A stretch of DNA of 64,000 bases from positions 558,001 to 622,000 of the forward strand of contig JADGJP010000001.1 of the NCBI GenBank assembly GCA_027603065.1. Direction: 5' to 3'. The position numbers were made by a program, and so were the translations under genes. A model generated the notes under the pieces. That model ran no database searches. It saw only the letters and a program-made list of their open reading frames with translations, and was not told where the DNA came from. Of the stretch, positions 31,351 to 41,297 are shown one piece after another; the stretch's first letter is position 1, and each line of letters opens with the position of its first letter. Origin of the DNA: Geranomyces variabilis. Its lineage: Eukaryota > Chytridiomycota > Chytridiomycetes > Spizellomycetales > Powellomycetaceae.

Positions 31351-34300
31351 ATGTGGTTCATATCCTCGCTGCCGATACTGTGGCTGTTACTTCTCGCCCC
31401 AGCGTGCCGCGCCGACCTACCAGGGCCTCAGAACATCGTTGGAGCGGGCACGTCAGGCCAACCTCTGTTTCGAGCCACAGAACTCCCAGATCTGACGCCA
31501 TATGGAACTCTTACGACCCTCGCAACACATAGCGGTGGAACGTATTCCTTTGGCTCTTATTTGGAAGATGATGCCAACGTCCGCTTTTACCTCGCGCTGG
31601 AAGGACTTGAGCTTGGAATGGTGAGCAAACCACTTTTACTTGTCAGTCCCGCCGATTATCATACTAATTAACTCGTTTCCCCAGCCGTGGATGGGAATCG
31701 GATTTGGGCGCACTATGCTCGGTGCCGATTTCATAGTGGGCCATTTGTACCCTAATGGTACCGTACAGATGCACGAGCACGTCCCGCGCAACCAATATGC
31801 GCCGCCTTTCCCTGTGTGGAATCCAAATGACGGCTGGATCATGACGGCCATGAACGGAGGATATGTCAACGGCATTTTCTTTCTCGAAGTCCGGCGACCA
31901 TTAATTCCGGATCCGCGGCCGTATGACCATATGACACTGCTCGATGGCAAGGACGGTGTACCACAGCGCATGATCTGGGCCTACAATCCTGCCTCGGTCA
32001 GAAACCACTGGCATGGCTTCTTTGCCTATCACGGCGAAAATCCTGGTAACGTGATTCTGATTAACGAGACAACACTGAATAAGGACTCAACTTCTTCAAT
32101 TTGTAGGTTCAGCAACTGGCTTGCCAACAGAGCCAGATCAGACTCACGGCTGGATGTCTGTCAACTATGATCAAAAGGCGGTGGTTGGTTTTCATCCGAT
32201 CCCGCAACGGGTGCGCCGAGTTGCCCATGGCTCTGGCATGTTTGTCGCCTGGCTTGTTCTTTTTCCTGGAGGCGCCTACTATTCTCGATACATGCGATTC
32301 ATTCCGCGGTGGATATGGGTCCACGCCATTCTGCAATGCACAGCCGTGGCGCTCCTGCTGGCATGCTTCTTGACAATCGTCATTACTCTCGGGCGAATCC
32401 GGATTCATGCGCATTCCATCCTTGGGTTAACCATGCTTTCGCTGCTCGCGCTTCAGCTGCTGGGCGGCCTGACGAACCGAAAGTTTCTTCGGACCGACTT
32501 ACCACGGACCCGCCGCCGCGCAGCCGTCAGACTTTTTCACCGAACGGTGGGGTACGTGCTCATTCTGATGGCTGTTGCGCAAGTGGGTCTCGGCATGCAC
32601 ATTCTGTATCCGATCGAAGAACCCCGCGGTCAAGCGTTTTGGATCGTCTATTTTCTGGTAGTCGGGTTTTGGGTCTTTCTTTTCGCTGGGACGGAGGCGT
32701 GCCGACGCCTTTTGTTTGTTGTCAAAACGCGCCCTGCGGACAGCAGCGCGATGGAGGATGGTCCGACCAAATATCACCAGATGGGGCGGCACGATGGCAT
32801 CGTAGAGCTTTCCAAACGCCAGGAAGGCCGCCTGTATCCCGATCTCAAAGCCTATAATTGGAAAAGTTTGGACGAAGCGGTCGCAAATGGATCGCTTTTG
32901 GTGGTTGCGGACGGACGCTATGTGTACGACGTTTCCAAGTGGATCTTTTCCCACCCGGGCGGACAAGTGATTTTGCTCAACGTGGCGGGCACGGATGTAA
33001 CAAGCGACTATTTCAATGAAGCTGGATATGATGCGGCAGAGTTCACGCCGCCGCCAATATTTCCGGAGCAGGATTCTCGACGACAGGCGGTTTCGCATTT
33101 GCATGACCCGGAGCCTATTGCGTCTTCGCAAATATCATTAGCTGCCGAAAGCTTTACGAACGAAGCGTCGCTGGTGTTGACGCAGACTGATTGGTACAGG
33201 ATAACGCGAGCCCGGCGCACGCACGTACATACCAAGCTCGCAATCATGCGGCTGTCGCATCTGCTGGTCGGAGAGATTGTCGCGGAGCCGCAACGTCGCC
33301 ACTCTGAATCCGACACGATTGTCCAGTCACCAAGCTCGCGCCCCTTCGACCCGTATGAATATAGACGATACGCGCTGACTCAAAAAGAGCTTCTCACTGA
33401 CGGAAGCGCCGGATCGACGCCGATATGGCGTCTTAGATTTTGTCTTTTATACCCTTACGAGGCGCGGGACGGTCAGCCGATGGAGTTTTTGCCCGGCCAG
33501 TGCGTCGAGTTTCAGGCGCGGGTAGACGGTGTGCCGGCCGCGCGATACTATACCCCGCTCAGCGGAAATATAACCGCATTTGATGTGTGGGTTAAGCACG
33601 TCCCAGCGGCGTCGTCCCACGCCCACGGCGTTGCAGGCTTCTTGTGCCATGAACGACCCGGCGAAGGTCAATTTAAGATTCGCGGGCCGTTTGGACAGTC
33701 GCTTGTTTCGCCGCTGCTCCCGCCAGCGCTGGCGTCACCTGTAGTACCCGAGTTTTCGCATTCGTTATCGCGAAACCCGAGCACGCCGTCGCCAATGCTC
33801 AAAGGCTCGATTCTGTTTGTTACGGGCGGATCTGGCATTACGCCATTTTTGCAGCTCTTGCAGTATCTGTTCCTACCAACCGGCGTACCACTCAAGGCTG
33901 CAAGCAGCTACGAGCCGGTCATGCCAGATGAACTGCGCATCCAAAAAGGCGACAGCCTGATTGTGCAAAAACACTACTACGACGGCTGGTCTTTCGCAGT
34001 CAACACCAAAACGGGAAAAGAAGGCGTAATACCGTTACCAAAAACTTTCCCACGACACGGCCCTTGCCTCAAACTCGTCCTCCTCAACTGCGTCCACAGC
34101 CCAGGAGACCTCGTCGGCGCGGAACTGATTGACGCAGTGCTGCTCGCGTACCCGCAGCAACTTGAAGTCCACCATGTTGTCAAGACAGGCGTCGAGGACG
34201 GCTGCGGGCAGTTTAGCGGGTTTGGATATGCGGGACAGCTGAGCGAGGCGATTATTAAGGAAGCTGTCGCGGGTGCTGTTGTGCCTGGCGCGTATGCGGA

Positions 34301-34624
34301 TGAGACGACCATCACGACGACGACGACAACGGCAGAGGGTGTAGACGCGACGCCAACAGTGCCGTCATTGCCACGAGCTGGAGCAGGACAGCCGGCGTTT
34401 AGAAAGGCGTTTGTTTGCGGACGCCCGGATTTCAATGATTTTGTGCGAGAAGAGGTAAGAGGAGGAGCTTGCTTGCACGACAACCCGCCGCACTGCTTTA
34501 TTTCATATTGGCTCACATTACCCTCCCTCTTTTTGTCCTCCTTCAGCTCGAAAACAACTTTGAATACGAGCGCGAAGACATCGCAGTCCTGTCGAGTTCC
34601 TCGCCAACGACCACTATCGGGTGA
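31351..34624 (+). CDS. DOMON - cytochrome b561 - cytochrome b5 - FAD/NAD reductase with inserted SH3
   Basis: Exons 31351-31620, 31685-32045, 32107-34454 and 34547-34624 give 1018 residues. Order: signal peptide (about 1-22); DOMON domain (about 40-205); five or six membrane helices of cytochrome b561 (about 235-395, with His residues in HAHSILG and LFHRTVGYV that fit haem ligands); cytochrome b5 with the haem motif HPGG at 493-496; the reductase FAD domain (RYYTPLSG near 690, the RxYS/T-type motif); and the NAD domain with GGSGITPFLQLL near 784 and CGRPDF near 981. Between the first and second strands of the NAD domain (about 808-858) sits an SH3-like segment: SSYEPVMPDELRIQKGD, DGWSF, TGKEGVIPL. 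The protein probably moves electrons from cytosolic NAD(P)H through haem across a membrane to an extracytoplasmic acceptor such as ferric iron or a quinone; that role is inference. Confidence 0.88.
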
Positions 34625-35034
34625 TCGCGGCCACACAGTTTTCATTATATCCTATAATTTCTCTTTTGGATGGCGCGCCGTCCGCGCTGCGCCCGCCCAC
34701 CCTAAACTTCCTTATCACCCTAAATTTCCTTATCACATACTATTTTGTTTGCATAAACCCTTGGCGTAGTTTCTAGTATTTTCTAAGCACATTGTCCTCT
34801 ATAATTGGCTTTTTACACGTATTTTGACCCGCTCTAGAGCTTTTATAAGACACAGAAAACTATGAGCCCAGCAGCCTCATGCCTTGTTGATGGGCAAGTT
34901 GGTCAAATTACACAGATATGATATTATAAGATAAAAAAAGAGATGTGTGTCAATACTATTATGGGGGGGAAAAAAAGTGGGGAAGTCCAGCTCACGCAGA
35001 TGGCACACAGTCACAGACGTGCCCAATGCGCACT
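34625..35034. other. Convergent 3' ends
   Basis: About 410 AT-rich bases between convergent genes, including runs of T and A around 34720-34980 that suit polyadenylation. No gene is visible. Confidence 0.4.
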
Positions 35035-37732
35035 TTATTCCTCGTCCTCCTCGTCAAGCTCCAGAATGTCGTCTTCCTCAAGCTTACGGTGCAGCAAGGG
35101 GTAAATCTAATAAAGGCCAAAAGAGTCGGCAAACCACAATTTTTCTTTTGTCCCACTACCCAACCCACATTCACACACAACTCACCTCCTTAGCAAAGTA
35201 CGACGGCACAGCACCCGGCTTGTGCGCCTTCTGCACCGCTGCAAAGTACGCGGTATAAATATCGCCATCCGCGCGTCCAAATGGCGAGTTGAGCATGAAA
35301 TCCGAGTAGTTGAACGAATCCGTTAGCGGGATCGCGTCAAGGCGGACGTCGCGGCATAGCGCCGTAACGGCTTCGCGGATCCAGTCCATTTGCTGGGGCG
35401 TGAAGTACCCGTATTGCAGGAACGGACCAGAGTTTTCGGCAATAGCGTAGAACCCGTAGAGGAGGCAGAGTTTTGTAAGAATTGGTTTGAGGTCTTCGGG
35501 TGTGCGGACGAGTGCGCCCTTGAAGCGGTGGAAGAGGTAGCCGATGCTGTGGATCTTGGTTGCGAGGAGACGCGCTTGTGCTGAGAGAAGCGTCCAACAA
35601 GCAAGGTGAGTATATGCCACTGCAACATTGATGCCCGACGAGTGATCACTTAAAAAGGACTTACAGCATGCCTCGTACGATTCGTCCTCCTTCAGACCCT
35701 TCTTAACACCAGCCTCAAAGTCCTCGCCAGCCTTCTTAACAACATGAGCCGACACAAGCCAGAAGGCCTCCTCAATAACCTCCAGACGCGAAACGTCTGC
35801 CAAGCTCTTGGCACCACACCGCTTGGTGAGCAGCGCATCCATGTTGTTAAGGTACGCCACGCCACCAGCCTGTTTCTTGCCCGCCTTCGCCTCGCGGTAG
35901 CATCCAATTAGGTATCGCCCACCCTGGAGCGACAAAATCGTGTTGTCTCCCTCCCACGTACAGTGCACGGCGAAATCACTGTACAGCGAGGCGAGGCCCG
36001 TGTACGCAGAGTAGCCGTGCCCACCGCACGCTTGCCGGCACTGGTCAATGATGTTGAGCGTTGACCAGGTGGAGAAGGCCTTGAGACCGGCACTGGTGCC
36101 GTGCATCTCCTTGAGCTTCTCAAGAACCTCTCCAAGGCCCTTATCGCCCGGCTGGAGCGTCTCCATGCTGTCCATCAGCTCCTCGTACATGCGGTTCACT
36201 TCAATGCCCGTAAAGTGCATCGCGAACTAAAGAGAGGGAAACCAAACAAAAAAAAAATAGCGAAATCAGCGCCCCATGTTCCGGGTAGAGTCTTCACTTT
36301 GTCAGAAAAAAAAAACATACCGCCTGAGCAAGCAGAGGCATAAGGCGGTACTGGTGGATAACATAGTCGATAATTTTGGTCTCTGGCTTTCCAGCCGTCG
36401 CGCCAAACTGGCGACGGATAGCAGCGTAGCGGATCGCGATGGTCAGCGCTTTCTTGGCAATCGCGCCAGAGTCAACAACCATAGCCACACGGCCTTGGAT
36501 CAGCGCGCCGTATGTGAGCTGCTGCAACGGAGGCTCCTTGACCTCGCCGCGTCGGTTAACCTTGGTGTGCTTCATCAACATGTACGACCGCGGGATGCGG
36601 ACGTGCGTGAATTGAATGTAGCCGTTGTCAGTGCCATGACGGCCCATTTTGGCGCCAATGTCGCCAATAACGATGCCGGGCAGGTTTTCAAACGTCTCGG
36701 TGTCGCGCAGCTGCACGATAAAGTTTTTTACGCCGTAGTTCTTGCCCTTAATAATCATCTGGGCGAAAACGACACTGTGGGTTGCGGTCTGCGCGGCGCC
36801 TCCAATCCACCATTTCGTTGCTATGGACAGAGAAAACCGTATAAGTGTTTGCGATATTGACTTGTTGTGTTGAGCAACTCGCATCTCACTCACCAGTGAG
36901 GCTCGGGGTGTGAATCACGAATTCGTCCGACATTTCATCGTACGTAGCCGTGGTCTCGAGGCCTGCAACATTGGAACCGTGGCCAATCTCGGTCATGGCA
37001 AAGCATCCAACCATGCCGTTCAGAGTGACCGCTCCCTTTTGCGCCCAGTACGAGAACTGCTCCGGCGTAGCTCCTCCGCGAAGTGCGCCAAAGAAAAGGC
37101 CTAGGGAAAAAGCGCAGAGAAACAAAGAGAAAAGAAACGCACCGTCAGCCAACCGCCTCCGTGTGTAGGTGCGCTGTTGCACCTTGCTACTGAGGTGCGC
37201 ATACCGTAGTGCACTCCGATCCGCGTCCATGTGCCCGGGTCCACAACACTGATCAGCTCCATGCGCAGCTTGAAGAGCGCCATGGATTCGTTTGCGACAA
37301 AGTGTGCCGCGCGGCGGACCTTTGCCATGGAGCGCTCGCGAATCTGCTGCAGCGTCAGGTCATGCGAGTCCGAGACAGCCCACACTGGGTCACGCTCAAG
37401 TTGCAGCATGATCTTTTCCCTAATCTATACAAGCCCCAGTACCCATAAAAGCGGAGTTTAGAAAAAGCTTCTGTCCGAGGGCGCGGAGAATATTGGCCGC
37501 ATTGCGCCGCCCAGCCTTTGCGAAAACACGCTTACCGCCGTCTGCTTTGCGCTGCCGTCGAGAAAGTGGGTCATGTTGCGGACGGGGAAGGTTCCCTTTG
37601 AGCGCTCTTCAATGAGGTCCGACGGACTATAGCGACACAGAAGGAGCGGAGTGAGTGAGTGAATGAGCGGCGGCACGAGTCACCCAAGCAAGCACCACAT
37701 ACATACCCTGGGGCCTTTTGAAGAGTTGTCAT
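35035..37732 (-). CDS. Acyl-CoA oxidase
   Basis: The first enzyme of peroxisomal beta-oxidation, oxidising acyl-CoA to trans-2-enoyl-CoA with release of hydrogen peroxide. Roughly eight exons are needed. The N-terminus reads [20 protein letters not shown]; then [39 protein letters not shown] (FAD/substrate region), TQTA-side [18 protein letters not shown], then [30 protein letters not shown] with the catalytic-base region [13 protein letters not shown]. The terminal exon encodes [15 protein letters not shown] then TAA. Neither a C-terminal SKL-type PTS1 nor an N-terminal PTS2 is evident. The adjacent peroxiredoxin gene (same strand) would fit peroxide disposal, but a functional link is inference. 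Confidence 0.93.
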
Positions 37733-38339
37733 TGCTAGACGGGAAGATGGAGGGAGGGTTGAGAAGGAGGAGGGAGATGCTCTGCGAGTCTGCAAGGGGG
37801 GACTGCTGTGATGGACGCCTCGTTGGTTTTGAGGGAAGCGGGGGGAGCCGACGTAAGACACGTTGGAACGATCACGCGGCGGGTTCTGCCCGAACTGATT
37901 TCTACCGAATTGTCACATGCTGAACAGAGATTTTTTCACGTTGTCACAAAGAAATAAATCTGAGCCGCCACATAAATCCACGCAGAGGCTCGACGCCCGC
38001 CCGAGCAAGCTATAGACAGGCTCGCTACTCCCAGCGCTTTCACACATATGTATGCATGTGCTGCACGATTGTTACTAGCGGCAAAAGGTACAGCCAATTC
38101 AGGGGGTCTGTAAATCGTCCGCAACGAGCGGACAATGAACTATAGACAAGGCCCAAGAGGACGAAGCTAAAACCGGTCAGCTATATCTACAAGTGCGCCA
38201 GCACAGACTGCGCAGACGAGACATCAAGACCCTTGTCATCCACTCTGTTTGAAAAGGCCCACAAAAGAAAACGAAAAGATTTCGGTCAGCTCCCATCCAG
38301 CCAGCACGATGCATGCAGCCAGCCCCTCGTCATCTTTTT
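37733..38339. other. Spacer between acyl-CoA oxidase and peroxiredoxin
   Basis: About 600 bases between two minus-strand genes: the promoter of the oxidase and the 3' end of the peroxiredoxin gene. No gene, RNA or repeat was recognised. Confidence 0.35.
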
Positions 38340-39046
38340 TTACCCAATCCACTTGACAACGCCATCATCGACAATAAGCGCCGCGCGGCGGGTCCGGTCG
38401 CCCATCTTGAACCCCGTAGGTCCCAGTCCCGCACGAGTTTCAAACGCAAGCCCCAGCTTTTGCGAAAACTCGACGTAAGGGTCCGACAGCATTGTCTGGG
38501 CGCCGCCACATAAGTAAAGAAAAAAAAAGGCAAAGAAGGGGCTTAGTGTTGGAAATTTGCCCCAATCCTCACCATCTCTCGCTCGCTCACTCACCACCGC
38601 CTTCCCAATCTTCATTGACTTGCCCCACGCATCAACCGCAAAAACGGTATCGGCCGAAAGCACCGCCACAGCATCCACACCTTTACTCTTCAACTCCTTT
38701 TCTTTCTCCACAAACGCCGGAACATGCTGCACCTGGCACGTGGGCGAAAACGCCGCGGGAACAGTCACGAGCACGACTTTGCGCCCCGCAAAGAACTCCG
38801 TTGTTTGCAGTTTGGTAGGAACGGCGCAGACGCCTTCTTCGTCCGGGTTTTGCGAGGTGAAGACGCTGGCTGAGGGGATGCGGTCGCCCGGTTGGATGAG
38901 TTTGGTGTCAAACTATTGCGCAATAGAAACACAAAAAAAAAGAAAGCGACGCGATGCAACAAAGGGTTTGAGAGAAACAAAAGCGACGCCAAGGCATCGG
39001 GCGGGCGCGGCCGCGAGCGACAAAGCATAGCGCAACCTACGGTCAT
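38340..39046 (-). CDS. Peroxiredoxin, Prx5/PrxII type
   Basis: A thiol peroxidase that reduces hydrogen peroxide and alkyl hydroperoxides. Three exons: a start exon holding only Met-Thr (ATG at 39046), a central exon (about 38623-38914) and a last exon down to TAA at 38340-38342. The central exon reads IQPGDRIPSASVF, then VVLVTVPAAFSPTC, where the Cys is the peroxidatic residue of the family, then VDAVAVLSADTVFAVDAWGKS. The last exon has FSQKLGL and TRRAALIVDDGVVKWI. The usual C-terminal extension is short, ending at WIG. No targeting signal is obvious, so it is probably cytosolic. Confidence 0.92.
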
Positions 39047-39368
39047 GTTTGAGAGGAGAAGTATGTGGTGGTGACGAGGTTGACGGGCCAAGATGCGTTA
39101 AAATGCATCCAAATGGTGTGGGCGTCAAAAGTGATGACTCAAGCGATGGCGCTAAGAAACTATTGTAAATGAGATGCAAAGCGCAGCAGCTTGCGTGCGA
39201 CGTTGCTTTTCCTTGATCTAAACAGGCAGGTGAATCAATAATGCAATGATATAATATTTGAACAAGCGCCCATGCTGTGTAAATATATGTACAAAATGCT
39301 AGGGGGAGAAGAGAGGTGCCTCCGCTCCGATATAAAGAATAAGATGTCGATGGAAAAATCTCGCACAA
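39047..39368. other. Spacer between peroxiredoxin and chitosanase
   Basis: About 320 bases containing the peroxiredoxin promoter and the chitosanase 3' end. No gene is visible. Confidence 0.35.
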
Positions 39369-40635
39369 TTAAACGATGACGCGCTTGAACCGCTGGTTGG
39401 CCCACGGCCAGCCGCCCTTTGTGAATCTCCAGTAAGCCAGGAACCCAGCAACGGCAGCAACTATAAGCACAATGACAACAATGGCAATGATGGCGCCCTT
39501 GCCCATTCCGCTGCCGCTTCCACTGTCGCCCTGGTCTTTGTTGCCCGGGATATACGTCGTCCACAAGTCGAGATCGCACTTGATGGTGATTTCTTTCCCG
39601 TCATTGTCGAGCGGGTTGAACGCGTCAGTGAAATTGCTCTGGCCAGTGGTCGTCAAGTGGTCGTACGAGTTTACGCGGGTGACGGACGCGCACCAGGCCT
39701 TTTGGGTCGCGGGAGTGGAAGGGTGGCAGAGCGTGCGCTTGCGTTCTGCCAAGAATGCCGCGAGCCAGGCGTCTTCGGTCATGCCGGCCGTGCGTGGTAC
39801 GCGGGCGACCATGCTGGGCATAGAGTCTGGGTCGGATTCCAGGCCGTGCTGAATGGCGGCGTCGTATAGTTGTCCGCGTGCCGCGGCGAGGGTGAGTTGA
39901 AGCGTGTCGGAGATGTTTTGCGAAGGGTAGTAGTAGAGAGAGTCGACTTTGGCGATCTGGACGGCACGGAAGGTTGGGTTGGATGACGCGGCGTACCACG
40001 CGTCGCAAAATCCCGACAGGCCCTTGGTTGATGCATCTGTAAGAGAGAGAACGAGAGGGAAAGAGAAAGAGAAAGACAGAGGGAGAGAGAGAAAGAGAGA
40101 AAGAGAGAGAGAAGGGAAAGAGAAAGAGAAAGAAAAAGACAGAGAGAGAAGAGAAAAAGACAGAGAGAAAGAGAGAGAGAAAAAAAAGGAGAGAAATAGG
40201 GTAAGAAAGAATGCAAGGGACAGGAATGCTACGCTTCGCTCCGCAAAAAAAGGATACACTTCGCTCCGTACCTCCAGTAGCATTCAGCGTGGCCAACCTG
40301 GCCATATAAGGGTCAAACTCGGACGAGTAGTTTCCCGAGTTGACATAAGTATTTATGACGTCGTAGGCATCATGGGTGCTCGTTGTGAAACCCACGACTC
40401 CGCAAGTGTATCCACGGCCGTCGTTAATGTCGGAGCAGTAGTCAAAGGCAAAGTTGAGTTGTGAGTTTTCAAAGGTGTTTGTAAGCTGTTGGACCATGGA
40501 CTTTTGGCAGTCTGCGAGGATTGCGGAAGCTGGCGCGGCGGCGGCGGCGGCGAGCAAGAGGGCAGCAGCACCAGCGAGCTTTCTCGCGCGTATTGGTGCT
40601 GGTTGTTGTTGTGGTGTTGATAGAGAGAGACCCAT
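39369..40635 (-). CDS. Membrane-anchored GH46-type chitosanase
   Basis: Exons 40272-40635 and 39369-40036 give 343 residues. After a signal segment (about 18-40, alanine- and leucine-rich) the catalytic module shows the GH46 hallmarks: TFENSQL with Glu56 as the likely acid, and INDGRGYTCGVVGF with Asp72 as the likely base, then SMPSMVARV, TEDAWLAAFLAERK and RVNSYDHL. Near the C-terminus, about 302-324, a hydrophobic helix (AIIAIVVIVLIVAAVAGF) precedes a basic tail, so the enzyme should be a type I membrane protein with its catalytic domain outside. GH46 enzymes cut chitosan, which a fungus carries in its own wall; remodelling during wall growth or zoospore release is a reasonable inference. 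The intron and the anchor argue against bacterial contamination. Confidence 0.85.
40037..40200. repeat. Polypurine (GA-rich) tract in the chitosanase intron
   Basis: Almost 160 bases of the plus strand are purines with only rare breaks (gagagagaaa repeats), so on the sense strand of the chitosanase the tract is polypyrimidine running right up to its 3' splice site at 40037. Confidence 0.9.
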
Positions 40636-41297
40636 TGTGGGTGCGAGAGTGGGAATGTGGTTGGTGTTGTTGGTTGAGAGGAGAGAGGAAGACGGTGGGG
40701 GGGGGGGGGCTGGTTGTTCTTTCTTTTGAGCTCTGGCTGGGCGGAGGCGTTTTCTCGGTTTTGTTTGTTCTTTTTTCGACTTGGCGAGGCGAGAAGCAAG
40801 AGGCTAAAGAGGCCAAGCTCAACTCAACTCTCAACTCAACTGAAACGGCCGAAACACTATACGGGGCTAAGGGGCGGGGGGCGCCAAGGGCGGTGCGCAC
40901 AGCCACTGTTCCGTTATGTCGTGTCAGCCCTCCGTCCCACCCTCCGTCCGTGTCTGCGCCCCGCGCGCCCGATTGGCTGGCTGTGTCCCGACAGTCCCGA
41001 ACGGCCCGATTGATTGAATCCGGCCGACCGCAGCTGCTTACGTGAATCTCGTCGGGAGTTGCGCTGCGTCCTTCCTTCCTTGCGTCCTGTCCTCTTGCTC
41101 GCTCGCTCGCTTCCGTTCAACGCGTTCAACTCTCCACACACGCCAACCCACGCGAGGAGAAAATTCATCCATCTCATATCACGACTTCGCATCGCTACAT
41201 ATATAAATAAACCAAGAGACTTCTGCGCCCGCCCGCCCGTCACTTCTCGACTCCCATACTCCTTCCGTCCTCTGCAATACCCTTCCCGCCGACTGTC
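40636..41297. promoter_or_regulatory. Divergent promoter region of chitosanase and phytochelatin synthase
   Basis: About 660 bases between divergent ATGs. A run of 13 G residues lies at 40697-40709. A TATA-like element, TATATAAATA, lies at 41200-41209, about 90 bases before the phytochelatin synthase ATG and correctly placed for it. Metal-response elements were not identified. Confidence 0.5.

Noticed and set aside
33977-34645. A 222-codon minus-strand open frame
   Set aside because: Antisense of the redox fusion gene; its composition is Ser/Thr-rich by mirroring the sense codons.
40037-40260. Kinase- or coiled-coil-like peptides rich in Glu, Arg and Lys around 40030-40200
   Set aside because: They are translations of the GA-rich simple repeat in the chitosanase intron and not real proteins.
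39369-40635. Bacterial contamination as the source of the GH46 gene
   Set aside because: It has a eukaryotic intron, a C-terminal membrane anchor and lies between ordinary fungal genes.
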